NCBI GenBank assembly: GCA_030737875.1
Contig: CM060918.1
Location: forward strand, 768,608,552-768,672,551
DNA from: Allium sativum
Taxonomy: Eukaryota > Streptophyta > Magnoliopsida > Asparagales > Amaryllidaceae
Direction: 5' to 3'
Length of the DNA stretch: 64,000 bases
Shown here: positions 43,853 through 57,299 of the stretch, in pieces
How the letters are laid out: the number at the start of each line of letters is the position of its first letter
How positions within the stretch are numbered: the first letter of the stretch is position 1
Notes under the pieces: generated by a model
Told to the model about the DNA's origin: nothing
Seen by the model: only the letters and a program-made list of their open reading frames with translations
The model's database searches: none
Translations under genes and position numbers: made by a program

Positions 43853-43908
43853 TGTGTGTATATATATATATATGTGTGTGTATATGTATATATATATGTA
43901 TGTATATA
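43853..43908. repeat. (TA)n/(TG)n microsatellite
   Basis: TGTGTGTATATATATATATA-type run, about 55 bp. Confidence 0.95.
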
Positions 43909-43941
43909 GATTGAGTGAATAGACATTTGCATTATTTGTTT

Positions 43942-44865
43942 TGTAACATCCCAAGATTTTATGGAAATTTAGAAAATTAAATTTAATGTGGTTATGAATA
44001 AAATTGTTCTAGATATTAAAATTTAGTGATTGGTGTCGTGAATTGTTAAGATATGAACTTAAATTGACTTGTTAAACAATGAATTCCAATGGCTATATAT
44101 GATAATAACCTCTGTATAATAATTCAATCGTATAGAAATTCGAAGTTAATGTTGGATTAATAAATTTTGGAAACTAATTTTGGAATTTCATATATGTTGA
44201 AAATTTTAATTTATTGAATACGGTAGTAATATACATTTGTTGTTTGTACAATTAATGTCAACTGGTAGTAAATGTAATTATCTATATGGATTGAAAATAT
44301 AAATTATAAATTATAAATTAGTTTGTATCGTAATTATCAAGAATTGAAATTTGATTTTTATTTATTTGAATTAAATTGATTCAATTAATTTATAATTAAA
44401 ACTTTAGTAATTTAATTTTTGAAGAATTTATGGTGGAAACTTAATTTAATGGTTTATAAGTATTGAAATTTAATCTATTATGACAATTGTGACTCGTATT
44501 GGTTCCAAATAAACTTGTGATTTTGTTTATATGCGTAGTCATTGAGAAGTTTGAATTTAATATTTAATGAAATTGAATAAATAAATTTGGAAAGGATTAA
44601 TTTAGTAAAATATGCCAAATGAATTGGAATTGATCCAATATGGAAATGATTATAATTTGCGAGGTGAAAACAAATATAGCGAACAATAAATGAGTCAACT
44701 GGATATTAGGTAATATACATTACCTGAATATGAATCCATTTAAGAAAATAAATGTATATAAACCTAATAAATTGAAGTGAATCAAATTTGGAATAAAATC
44801 AAAAAAAGGATTTATTGCGTTACTTACATGGCCCAAAATCGCCCCCACGGAAAAGCTCGGATTGA
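43942..44865 (+). repeat. AT-rich piece with an LTR-like start
   Basis: Begins TGTAACATCCCAAGATTTTATGG, split here as TGTAACATCCCAAG plus ATTTTATGG. The start resembles the C LTR start (TGTAACAACCCG). The rest is AT-rich, with no coding region and no clear end. It may be a truncated LTR of a C-related family in + orientation. The boundary with C3 near 44866 is uncertain. Confidence 0.35.
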
Positions 44866-46080
44866 GTTGAGAACACGACGAATCAGAACACAAACAGAAG
44901 AACATTTCATTTCTTATTACAACAATTTACATCAGAGTACATGAATATACAAAGTATGAACAAATAATATACATTTGATAAATGTCAGAGATTAAATACA
45001 TTAGTAGTAGAGAATAATACAAAAACACAACTGAAAGAAATACACGGATGCAGAGCGCTCTGCATATAGCTCCAGCATTAAACCAGGATCCTGTGAATAT
45101 AATTTCTGCAAAACCGAAACTACTAGCTGCCCATGTGGAAAATATGGGCACCCGGAGTTTAGATTAAAACAATAAACTCCAGGTCAGTCATGTGACGGGT
45201 GTGAGAACTAAAACAGTTATTTAAAACTTTACTTTAAAATGGAGTAAATCAAGGGACCATGCCGTATAACACGGAATGGGTTTCCTCCTAAGAATACCAG
45301 TGCATAAAATAAACAATGCAATGCTTTTTGGAAAAATGAAGCTGTTATAAGACTCATGTCCCATCACACAATGCAATGCAAGTTGGAGGATAGAATTTTG
45401 CCTTGTAAAAGCTAAACATGCTTGGTACATTTAAAACAAATCATTTTGATACTATTATAATGTAAAGTGTATGAAAACAAAATCAAGTATAAATGTATCA
45501 ATGATAGATGGCATAGTGCCCCATCCCAATATGTCGCCATACTAGGCTCTACAAATAAAACGAATGTCATGTATTGGAAATTGGATTTTCCGTCATATGT
45601 CGAGGCAAGGGATGTACTCCTCACCGACTTCAAGACACTCTAGCAAATGCCTCGGGATATCCTACAGAAGACCCTTCTCCAAGGCCGATCCTCCCTTACA
45701 TTTGAGGATTAGTATTCCTAAACACACGTTTCCCGGTCCTATAGGACCTATATCCTTCGGCTTCGTAGTAACCGATATATCTGAGCGCCACGCAATCCAT
45801 CATCCACATAGGTAAGAATATAATCAATGTTTGGGCTCCATACCATGACACAACCCATAGCTAGAAAGAAATGTCATGTCCTCCTTGGCTCCCTTATCCA
45901 TTTTTGACTCATACCGAGGTGTGAGGCTCGCGAATTAACGCTATACACAAAGCTATGCCCTTTAAGGCCGTGCTTTGATCATCAACCACAAGACGCTGCT
46001 TTTCAACAGAAGCCTTGATCCTTTGCATCTCAGCATGCCACACTGGCAATTCACGCCATGCAACTGATGTCTATCGATAT
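44866..46080 (-). repeat. C3: degenerate C-family LTR, 3' portion
   Basis: Reverse complement of the C1 LTR end, from GTTGAGAAC matching 17587 back to about 16390. The text around ACACAAACAGAAGAACATTTCAT, split as ACACAAACAGAAG and AACATTTCAT, and CCGTATAACACGG (45262-45274) is clear. The extreme LTR end is not recognisable. It is cut at 46080 by C2 and continues at 51368. Confidence 0.75.
46076..46080. repeat. Target-site duplication of C2, left copy (GATAT)
   Basis: GATAT before 46081, AATAT at 51368-51372 after C2. Joined without C2 the sequence matches C1 (ATCGATATACAACCTC on the complementary strand at 16388-16403). Confidence 0.7.
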
Positions 46081-48099
46081 TGTGATGACCCCAAACCCCA
46101 TGTATACGGAAGTAAGGATAATCATTGGAATGTAACACATAACAATAACCAAAGAACATAAATATAGAATTACAGCAGATAATATTCATCAAATTACATA
46201 GGAAATAATACTTCATCAGAGTTACATAGTATAATAGGATCATACTTAGCAAAGAATACAATTTCAACTTAACATAAAATGTCTGTAGCGGAATAAAAAC
46301 ATAATATACTAAGTGAAGTCTGAATAGCAAAATAGGAATGATAATGTCCATCTTCAGCTCCATAGCTATCCAGGATGAATCTGCTAAACCTGTAAACAAG
46401 GCTACCCATGTGGAAAAGAGGGCACCCGAGTTTGCAAAGTGAAACAAACTACGAGTTAGTCATGGGACTGGTATGAGAAATCTTATTTAACCTATTTGAT
46501 AATAAGGCTAATCACAGGACCACGCCGCTAACGCGGAACCAGTTTACTCCATTGGATTGCTAGTGCATAAATAAAGCAAATCGTCAAACAACGGAATGCT
46601 TTTTAGAAAAATGAAGCCATTATAAGACTCAAGTCCCATCACACAATGCAACACAAACCGGAGGATAGAGTTTTACCTTATAATGGTCAAAAATGCTTGG
46701 TACGATAAAACGAATTTGATATTATTATTAGTGTATATATGTTTCAAAAACATTCCAATCATAATATCAATCATAGATGGCATAGCTATCATATACTATG
46801 TCGTCGTATTAGTAATACAATCAAAACTGCATGGGTTGTACTGGAAGTTGGATTTCCATCATGAACCAAGGCAAAAAATAGTCCTTACCGAATTCGAGAC
46901 ACTCTAGCCCCTGCCTAAGGATACAACCGCACCTAGATCTTCAGGGCCGGTCCACAAATATGTTAGTGGATTAATAATGCCTGAACAATATGTTTCCCCA
47001 CCCTATGGGGCGTAAATAGAGCCACTAGGGACTCAATAACCGAGGCGCCTAATTCCATCATCCACATAAGTAAAAATGTCAAGGCTGGTAAGTCGCTGAC
47101 ACCACTTCTAGCTAGAAAGAAACGTATGTCCTCCCTGCAGTCCTTACTCCCGTTTCTAGTTCATACTGGGGTGCGAGGCTCGCGAAGTAATGCTATACAC
47201 AAAGCTATGCTATTTAAAGCTGTGCTTTGATCATCAACTACAAGGCTCTGCTTTTCAACAATAAGCCTTGATCAAATGCATCTTGGCATGCCACATTGTC
47301 AATCCATGCCATACCATTGATTTCTGCCAATATATAACCTCTAAGCTCGTACATCATAGGGAAGGGTGTTAAACACCAAACAGATATATATTTAGCTGAT
47401 ATCAACGAATACAGTATAAAGGAATACAACGTCATACATACAATCCATTTACAAGTCCGTTATGGGTCTGAACGAAACCGGAGGCACCTTATACCTCGCA
47501 TATCCGAACAATCAACAATACGTCCGGACGGTTACCACTGTAGCCCCTTCAAGGTAGCTACTGCAATCGTGGGCATCAGTAGCCACACATCCATTCGATG
47601 TGAAGATCGTCGGTCTTCAACCACCGTCTTCAAATCTTCGACTTACAATCATCGTATAATTATTTGAAATGAGATTTAACTCGGTCTTTTCAAATAATTC
47701 TTGAATATATAGTTCAAAATCATTTCTTTTCACTTCATATCGTTTATAATATTTTATAATGATTTATCACTATTTTTATTTATATAAAAATAGCCATTTT
47801 AATTAAACAACGCTTCGGGTCATTACATGACCCTGGCGCTGTTTTTATGGAAAATTAATTTACACATTTCTCCAAATCTAACCATTGGATCTTAGCAAAT
47901 TTTATATCGTTGGAAAGCTCTTTCCCTAGCGAACCCAACGGTTCCAGTTTTGAGGAAATCCAACGATCGGATCTCTCGGTTTGACCGTTTAAATTTACGA
48001 TTTCAAATCATGAATTGCAGCGCGTGATTCGTTTTATTTTAATTTATATTCATATATAAATATATATAAATATAAATTGTTCAACGATTTCAAACCATT

Positions 48100-49500
48100 T
48101 TCAATTTTAATATTGATTTTTTTAATGTGAAATCATACATTACATTAAAAATGCAATTTGTCTTTATCATTTATTAATTTACATTGAAAAATGTAAATTT
48201 TGATTCATTCACTATCTTACATTGAAAAATGTAAATTTCTATTCAATCTTTAATTTACATTGAAAATGTAAATTTTTATCTCATTTTCTGATTACATTAA
48301 AAATGTAATCTTTCATTTCAATATATGATTACATTGAAAATGTAATCTTCTATTTCAAACTTTGTATATATTGAAAATATAACTTTCTACTTCAATGTGT
48401 TATTACATTGAAAAATATGAACTTATTATTTCAATGTATATTTACATTAAAAAGTAAACTTTCTATTTCAATATGTATTTACATTGAAAATAAAGCTTTT
48501 TATTTCAATGTAATCTTTTCTTACATTATGTAAAATGTGATCTTTCCTTATTTCCTATTACATTTTGGAAATGTAGTCTGTTCTTTCTTTTGTATTACAT
48601 TTTGAAAATGAAATCTTTTATGTTCTTTTATATTACATTTTGAAAATGTAATCTTTTAACTACAATATTTATTTGCATCTAAATATGCAAATAAAAATAT
48701 AATCCTTTAACTACAATGTTTTGTTGCATCTAAATATGCAAATAAAAATATAATCTTTCAATTTCAATGTTTTATCTATATCAAGAGAGCAAATAAAAGT
48801 ATAACTTTTTATTGCAATGTATATTTGCATCAAAGAATGCAAATAAAAGAATAACTTTTTATTCCAATATATACTTGCATCAAAGAATGCAAATAAAATA
48901 TAACTATAATTTTTTGTGTATGAACACTTTCACATATCCTGTATTTACATTAAAAATGGGACTCTTCAATGTAATCATATTTTCATTGTGAAATTATGAT
49001 CATTTTCCAAATTTTCTATTTACATTGAAATTGAAAATTTCAATGCAAACAAGTTTTCAATTTCAAGGTTTTGATCATTTTTCTAGTTGCTAACATAACA
49101 TAAAAAAATGAGAATTTCAATGTTATCATATTTTTGTTCAAAATATGTACATTTTTCTACCTTGCTAATTTACATTAAAAATGAGATTTTTAATGTGATC
49201 ATACTTATTTTAAAAACATGTACAATCTTCATATACAATAAAAATGTGAATTTTTATTGTTTAACTTATTTTCGTTTTAGTTAATGAATATTTTCTATAT
49301 TTCTAATTTCAATATGTGTTGTGAATTTTTGATGTCCACATATTTTTCATTTCAAAATATGTTCATTTTTCTAGTTTTCTATTTTACATTAAAAATGTGA
49401 TTTTTAATGTTCACATATTTTTAGTTTCAAAATGTATTCATTTTTCTCTTTTCTTATTTACAATAAAAATGTGAACTTTTTACTGTTTATAATAATTTTA
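48100..49500 (-). repeat. Short-hairpin array in C2 LTR
   Basis: Twenty or more short dyads: TTACATTGAAAATGTAA, GATTACATTAAAAATGTAATC-like, then ATTTGCATC...ATGCAAAT and TTGCATCAAAGAATGCAA forms. Arms change together while the spacing stays about 50-60 bp. It occupies the place of the GAATTGAATTG minisatellite of C1. Confidence 0.8.
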
Positions 49501-49801
49501 TCACAACATGAATAATTTATAACACACAAATATTTCAAAAAAAATTCGGCAGCATAACGGCAGTGTAATTAAAACCGGCACTGTCCCGATGTACGGTTCC
49601 TCGCGCTACCCTAAAGCCTCGCCGCTTTTGAAAAGGGGAATTTCAATAATCTAGTTCGTACGCAGATGAATTTTTCTTTTCACAATATCAATCAATTTCT
49701 TTTTCTTTTCCATTTTCAACCAAAAACAAACACCAAAATTCAACCAATCATATATCACACATTTTAATCAAGTCGTCCATGGTCTGTGGATGATGGGTGT
49801 C

Positions 49802-49819
49802 AGGAGTTTCTAAACTCCT
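49802..49819 (-). other. C2 transcript-start hairpin
   Basis: AGGAGTTT/AAACTCCT arms separated by two nt, between GATGCAG and GACACC, both shared with C1, where the hairpin is GGTGCT/AGCACC. Confidence 0.6.
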
Positions 49820-51367
49820 TCTGCATCCTAGTATAATTTTATTTTATTTATTTCTGAATTCAGGTATCTCACCTTGATTTGACGATGCCAAAAATTGTAA
49901 TAAGCTCTAAAAATTCTACGGTCAGTTCTGAAATGCAGATCTCGATTTTTCGGTCCCAATGAATCCTGTTTCATAGAATTTTGATTACGTATGAGGAAGA
50001 TACGAATTTTATAAACAAAAATGAATTAGCGATGGTTTTTGTATGTCACAAACCCATTCTTCCCCAAATCGATTTCAGGCCGACGATGTCCAGGTTTTTT
50101 CAAAGTTAGGTCTCCGGTTTTCGAGTAGTACAGGGCACGGGGTGTCAGTCCGATGGCACTATGATCTTCAGCTCCGAGTGGCGCACCAGGGCCTCCCCAC
50201 GGTGATGAACTCGACGGTGCTCAGGTGGTGGGACCGGGCTTCGAACGCGATGACTTCGAGGGCTTTAAACTCGACGGATTTTGAACGATAAAACTCGAGA
50301 CTCGTATGGATCTGAAGAGCTCGAGAATCTCTGCAAAATTCTCTGAAGGAGTGCTCGGTTTCATAGACATGGTGGAAAGTTATTGAGGAGGGAAGTTTGG
50401 AGGGGCGGTGGCCATTGAAATCGATATATGGCGGAGCTACAGGAAATGTATTTGGGGTTATACGAACCATATATACTAGTATTTATACGGTATACCATTT
50501 TATTTAATTTCAAACTTAACCTTCTATATCGGTTTCAAACCGAAATCAAACCCAACACATCACGCTCCAAGCGAAAAACCCCTATGCCGGACACAAAAGG
50601 ATAGGTCTCGTGGGCCCATTCGACTGTTTCATTCAGTTATTCTTCAAATTAAATAATAAAATATTTAATTATTTAATTAGATCGAACATTTTAATTTACC
50701 GGGGCCATAGACTGAACCTAAAAATCCCAGAAAAATTATATTTGGCTTTGTTTTGACGACATGGTCTCAACAAAACTGATTTCGTTGAATTTGAAGACCG
50801 TTTGAAAAATGGCCATTTTCTGCTCGATCGAAATTAACTTAAATTGTCAGAACACATTTTCTTTTGTCACGCTCACGTATTGATCCCAAAAATTATGAAA
50901 ATTGGAATCCTGCAATATTTTGACATTCCGGTTCCAACAAAAGTGGTTTCGTCGAAAACGGAGGACGTTTGAAAAATGGCTATTTATACGGGCTATATAT
51001 TCTATTAAATTCCATAGCGACTATTCTAAAAATTCAACTGACCATTACTTTTGATTCCCGCTATGAAATTTCAAATTTTCAGATTCGTTGGAAAGATATT
51101 CTTAAACATATTTAAATATTTTTGGTTTCACTAAAATCCGATCTATTTTGCATCCGGTACAGTCAGTCAAAGTTTGAATTCAAATTTTCAAACTGCCGCG
51201 CTATTTCTAACTTCTTTTAGAGTTAAAATAAATATATTGGTTATAACTTCGATTTAAATAAACTTTTAATCGTTTTTATTTAAAATAAATTATTTCAATT
51301 ATTTAAAATTCAATAAAATAGCCAAAATAAAATTTTTAAATTGGTTCTTATTTTCCGGGTTGTTTCA

Positions 51368-53484
51368 AATATATAACCTCTGAACTTGTACGTCTTAGAT
51401 AAGGTTGTTAAGTAAGAGAATAAATTCTTCGCCACCAAACAGATATATATTTAATAAAGATCAATCAACACAGAATAAAATCCAATGTCAAACACACATC
51501 CATTTAAAGTTCGTTCTGGGTCTGAACGAAACCGGAGGCACCTTATTCCTCGTCCAATATGTCCATACAGGAGAGAGGTCCTTGCATATTCGGTCGATCA
51601 CCACTTATGACCTTGTCTTGGGTGTACAGCCCAATCAAGACATCAGTAATCATCCAACGATGTGAAGACCACCAGTCCTCAACCACCGTCTTCATCATCG
51701 ACTTATCATCGAATCAGTTATTCAGAATGGGTATAAACCCGGCCTTTTCGAATAACTCGCGTATATTATAAACAAGTGCTATAAAACACAACATACGCGT
51801 CATTCCAATTTTGAATATTATTTTATTTAAATATTCATATACTTTGGGAAAGGTTCCCATTAATTTTATCAAAGATAAATTCTTTAAATTTATTCTTTAA
51901 TATTCCTTCAGATATCAGTTCAAACCAAATTAAGGTTTATCCAAACTAGTCGGGATTAGCGGACCTTACCGAAGTAATCATTTGTTTAATTTCCCAATCC
52001 CAACCTATTCATCCCATGGAGCAAAACTGGTAATACTCCATATCTAACACCACGGTGTTATCGGTAAAATTAATTACCATTTCCCATTCAAATCTAATAA
52101 ATGATTTAACTATCGCTTGGAGCAAAACTGGTGATACTCCACTCTCGATCATTTCCCAAATTTGATAATTTAAATTACCACATTTGCATTTCAATCTAAT
52201 TAATGATTCATTAAAACTCCACTTGGTTTTAATCTTCCTAAAAATCAATATTAATGATTATTTAACATTGGAAAATCAAATATGTCGCATCGACATTCTA
52301 CACCGTACTATTGATTTCTGCCTATATATAACCTCTAAGCTCGTAGGTCTTAGAGATGGGTATTAAGCAAGAGAATAAATTCCCCGCCACTAAACATATA
52401 TAAATTTAGCAGAGATCAACCATATAGTTCGAAATACAATGTTAGACATGTAATCCTGTCTTTAACTGGGTTAAAGAACCAATGTCATTTAAAACACAGT
52501 TCACGATAAACCCAAATCACATTCCATTAATTATGGAACCTTCACGGAAAACAGATCAATATATATAATCGATATCAATTTCCGTATCCGACTAATAATA
52601 TAAATGGAATAACGACAAAGCCTTTTAAATTCCATATATATTAACAGCCTTCCTCCACAGAAGCTCATTTCGATTATAATCAAATCGAATTCCATTCAAT
52701 TTCAAATATAATATATTAAATTGGGAATTTTTACTTTGGAAAAAGATTTATAAATTCCAAATCAAATTTCACTGTAAATCAGGTAAAAGAACGAATGTCG
52801 TTAAAAACACAGTTCATGATAAACCCAATTCACATCCCATTTTATTCCAGTTAAATATTAATTAACTGGAAATACTAATAATCTTAATTAAAAGATTTAT
52901 TCTTTTCACACAAGGTTCAAGAACAGTGTTATTTAAGACACCATTCATGCCAAACCCAAAATCCAATTCTTTTATTCAATTCCAACTAAATATTAATTAA
53001 TTGGAAAAAAACTTCACTAAATCTTAATTAAACTTTTATTATTTTCTCAACTGGTTTTAAGAATAGTGTTAATGAAGACACCATTCATGACAAACCTAAA
53101 ATTCAATTCAATATTAAATACAACACTCTGAATAGAAATTATATCGGCTTATATTCAATATCAAATTCTGAAATCAACAAATATCGTATTGCGAATAATG
53201 ATACATATATCTTCCAAATTCCTCCACAATATCCATATAATCACGGAGTCCAATATCGAAATATTCTGAAGATGATTTTGATTCAAATTCATTCCAATTC
53301 GTATATTGGAAATTCTGGTTATTTTGAAAACCATTTCAAATCCAATTTATTTATTTAAAAATATTGGATTATAATTCTAGTTCATAATTTGTTCATTTTG
53401 ATAAAAATATATTTTATCTTTACAAATGTGGAATTTCTCATCCCAATTCTTTCCAAATCATTTACTATGATTTTACAAAAATTA
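51368..53484 (-). repeat. C3 LTR, continued, cut by B2
   Basis: Matches C1 LTR from about 16390 down to 15110 (sense reversed), ending inside TTTTACAAAAATTA where B2 starts. The remainder should lie beyond the right window edge. It contains four diverged copies of the GGGTTTATC hairpin (52470-52513, 52784-52827, 52912-52957, 53052-53097) and an additional copy of a C2-like segment at about 52290-52455. Confidence 0.75.
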
Positions 53485-56400
53485 TGTAACACCCCACACC
53501 CGCTACGATCACTCACTAAGGGAATGCCATAACATCGGTGGAGTATTTTAAGTGAATATAGAACAGAAAAATTACAATAAGACAGATATAAGTAATACTT
53601 GAGAATTTAAAACATCATTTCATTGCAGCGGAAAGTTAAACATATTTGGTTACACCAAAACCATAAACAAGCGTCAAGTACATAATATCCATCCTGATAA
53701 AACAAAAGTACATAATCCCACAACATAACTTAATAGCCATAATAGAAAAGATAAACCGAGCTTTACATCCACGATCCAAGCTCCAAAAGATAGATAAAGC
53801 AGTCTGATCAAAGCCCACTAGTGCTAGGCCCACTCTGAAAACCTGAGGGTTGGGAAAAAGATAAAAAAACAACGGGGTCAGACATAAGTCTGAGCGAGTC
53901 CTATAACCTTAACAATACAACCATTAAAGTAATTAGGGTATGATATAAACAAGGTACGGTACCTCTGGGGATAATGACTACACTAAGTAGCCAGCTAAAC
54001 ACAGGATGTACTAAGATATCCGAAAAGACGCATTTACCCACCCAAGGATAATTCCTACACTGCACCATCCCAGATCTACCCACCCAAGGGTAGTTCCTAC
54101 ACTGCACCACACCAGTTCTACCCACCCAAGGGTAATTCCTACTCAAGGTTGATCCCACTAAGTGTACTTAGTAATTTTTAATAGTAGTTTCGTGTACCCC
54201 TAGCTGAATAGGTGTCGTCTGCCCCTATCTCCACTAGGTGTACCCACTACTCCCCAAGCGATCGGCTCCCTAACGTAGATACCCGTGGTGGCCCCACAGT
54301 GGGGTGTATCATTCCCCAAAGTGGCAACCTGATAATATCAACGGTGCACGGCTTATACCTACACGATGCAACAACGTCTTACTTACCAGCTCGGGTCCAC
54401 ACACGCATATGAAACCCGTTGGACTTGCGTTGCCACCCCTAACCCGTTTTGGCCTCTTACAGTCAAGCCCAATATGCGTGTCCCGTCCTCGACTTGGGTC
54501 GAGCCCACAAAGATACGTTTGGGATATTGGTTGAAATGGGCCCCCACAAGCTACTACTTAAGCTTGTCATTTTATCTAGTGCATCCCACTTAACCCCTTT
54601 TTAAAATCATGCCCACTTACATGTTAAGGTTTGGTTAAGTCATCTAATCATATTTCAATTGCCACTCAAGGCCCCCACAAGCTACTACTTAAGCTTGTCA
54701 TTTAATCATATTTCAATTGCCACTTAAGGCCCCCACAAGCTACTACTTAAGCTTGTCATTTAATCATATTTCAATTGCCACTTAAGGGACCCACTAGATT
54801 TCCACATGCTACCCAAGGCACTTACTTGGTTCCCACATACCACCCAAGGCACTTACTTAACCCTTTAATCATGTTTAATTACATGTTCCACTTTGGTTAA
54901 GTATTCTAATCATATTTTCTATTGCCACCCAAGGCAACCCACTAGTTTCCTCATGCCACCCAAGGCACCCCCACTAGTTCTACATGCCACCCAAGGCACC
55001 CACTTAACCCCTCATGCCCCACTACATGCTAATTTGGTTAAGTGTTTCTTAATTAATTAAGATCGTAACCTTTGTAAAGACCTCTCACATTAGACTGTCT
55101 TTTATGGCAGCTGGATATGCCGGTTGGTTCCGGGCAGCCTTACGCCATAACAGAGTCTAACCTCGTGTCTTTACACTTGTCACGTATTTAGTTTATGACT
55201 AAGACCTCTCATATTGGGCCAATCATTTGTAGCCGCTGGATTTGCCGGTTAGTTCCGGGCAGTCTTATGCTACAAAAGGGTCCAACCTCGTGTCTTAGTC
55301 GATTAATTACACCTAATTAATCACCCCCATAATTTGTATTAATTATCCCTAATTAATTACCAATTTCAAGAATATGGGTAGACCTAACTCAATAGGTAAA
55401 TTCCCAATTCCATAATATGGGTAGACCTAACTTAATAGGTAAATTCCCAATTCCATAATATGGGTAGACCTAACTTAATAGGTAAATTCCCAATTATGTC
55501 CATTCACTTTATGTTATGCTTAAGCATACCCATTTCACACCATTTTATTAACATGCATATTAACCCCATCGTTCCCCACGTAATTCGTTCTCATAACATG
55601 ACATAATAAAGGGAAGATTCATCACAAATGCCATGGGTTTAGCCAATCATAGCATATAACTTTATCATGAGTTTAAAAGGTGTCAACTTGCATATATGAG
55701 CATACATTAAACCCAACTAGCATTTAACCCAAACTTGCATGAAGCACATATGTCACAAAGGGGGTAACTTGCATATGATTCTTATGTCATACAAAGGTGT
55801 GAACTTGCATAGCATGTCACATGTAAACTTGCATATAACCAAACACATAACTTGCATAATATGTTACATATGAACTTGCATATAATCATGCACATAACTT
55901 GCATATAACCAAACACATAACTTGCATAACATGTTACATATGAACTTGCATATAATCATGCACATAACTTGCATATAACCAAACACATAACTTGCATAAC
56001 ATGTTACATATGAACTTGCATATAATCATGCACATAACTTGCATATAACCAAACACATAACTTGCATAACATGTTACATATGAACTTGCATATAATCATG
56101 CACATAACTTGCATATAACCAAACACATAACTTGCATAACATGTTACATATGAACTTGCATATAATCATGCACATAACTTGCATTACATGTTACATATGA
56201 ACTTGCATATAATCTCACATATAGCTTGCATAACATGTTACATATGAACTTGCATGTAATCTCACATATAGCTTGCATAACATGTTACATATGAATCAAT
56301 GTTCAACAAAGTGTTTTGCATAACGAGCATCATAAAACATAGCATTAAACTTGCATACATATAGCATAAAACTCGCAAAACACACAACATACACTATACT

Positions 56401-57264
56401 AAACTTGCATAAACACATTGATCCACAAACATAGCCATATCTTATCATATCCTATCATAATCAATTTAACAATTGATTATTAAGGCTATAGAACTCACCA
56501 CTAAACTCCAATAAGCAAACCCTTGCCAAAAATCACCCAAAAACTCTAGCCTTGAAAATAAAGCTTGCAACTTGATGATGAATGCAAGCTAATGATCACT
56601 CATACAACTTAAAAATGCTTGTATGAACATGAAAGCCTTCATAGAAATAGCCTTTAAAGAGGATGGAGACTAGGATTTTGAGTGGAGGCCATGATCATAG
56701 AAAATTTTGGCAGTTTAGTTAGAGGATAGGATTATGATCATTTAGGGCTAGCTTAGGGTCTTATTTATAGGATTAGGATGTGTTTCAGACCCTTAGATTA
56801 ACCCTAGGTTAGATTAGGACCATCAGATCTTGGAAGCTTCCAGAAAACAGCCCCAAAACACAGCCAAACACTAAAATGGTGCACCAGGCCAAACTGGCCG
56901 AGCACCCCCTGTCGACACCCAAGTCGACAGGGCTGTCGACTTGGTCCTAGCCAAGTCGACTGCCCAGTCGACAGGCCTGTCGACTGGGGTAGCTAGGCGG
57001 GAATTTTCCCCCCTGCGCCCAATGGCCCCAATTTCGAAATTTGAACCTGAATTTTAAATCTGTTTTGAACTTTGAATTTTCTGTAAACTTCATTGGGCCA
57101 TAACTGGGCCATACGGACTCCGATTTACAAAATTTCGGACTCTATTTCACATATTTTTCCGAGCCGAACGCAATGACGCAGGCCGTTTCCCCTATTCTCA
57201 CATCTGAGATTATTTATTCTGTAATTAGTGAATTTTAGCATTAACTGAAATTCGGGGTGTTACA
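53485..57264 (-). repeat. Element B2 3' LTR (3780 bp)
   Basis: Complete. Modules on the - strand at 55074-55174 (P1 GTAAAGAC/GTCTTTAC, P3 TTATGGC/GCCATAA) and 55197-55300 (P1 GACTAAGAC/GTCTTAGTC, nine pairs; P3 TTGTAGC/GCTACAA). 70-bp array about 55810-56290, GTCGAC array about 56915-56985, conserved U3 block 57104-57195. Confidence 0.94.
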
Positions 57265-57299
57265 TTCTCCCCTCCTTAAAGGATTTCGTCCCCGAAATC
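57265..57299 (-). other. B2 polypurine tract and pre-polypurine hairpin
   Basis: Sense: GATTTCGGGGACGAAATC (57299-57282) then CTTTAAGGAGGGGAGAA to the LTR at 57264. Confidence 0.88.

Larger units (their letters stand above)
42100..43941. mobile_element. Element E fragments: palindrome-rich LTR-like sequence flanking A (unclassified)
   Basis: This is the DNA into which A inserted. Left part (42100-42530): on the - strand a TATA (TTTATAAATAGGG, 42268-42280) with TTCGAA-centred palindromes upstream. Middle (42531-43074): GC-richer, with an open frame at 42531-42749 of unknown nature. Right part (43075-43850): on the + strand more such palindromes, a TATA-like CTACAAATAGC (43479-43489), then GTGGGCATACGCCTAATCC and GCCGAACCAC, which resemble the 3'-end region of many plant LTRs. 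The two halves point outward. The right part is probably an LTR, perhaps Tat/Ogre-like. Class is uncertain. Confidence 0.4.
46081..51367 (-). mobile_element. C2: solo LTR of a C-related family inserted in C3
   Basis: Sense start TGAAACAACCCGG at 51367, sense end at 46081 (+ strand TGTGATGACC). 5287 bp with no internal region and a 5-bp duplication with one mismatch, so a solo LTR left by LTR-LTR recombination. It follows the C1 LTR order: start region (50700-51367), 5' hairpin (49802-49819), AT-rich repeat zone (48100-49500), GGTTCCGCGTTAGCGG hairpin zone (46525-46536). Sequence divergence from C1 is high, so it is a different, older subfamily. Small frames inside (e.g. 45962-46447, 50043-50470) are not recognisable genes. 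Confidence 0.8.

Noticed and set aside
45962..46447. 161-codon - strand open frame
   Set aside because: Spans the C3/C2 junction at 46080-46081, so it cannot be an ancestral gene; no domain is visible.
48100..49500. CRISPR-like evenly spaced repeats
   Set aside because: Plant sequence. The repeats are degenerate dyads without unique spacers and there are no cas genes.
50043..50470. Opposing open frames in a GC-richer patch of C2
   Set aside because: Short, overlapping on both strands, no similarity to a known family; left as LTR sequence.
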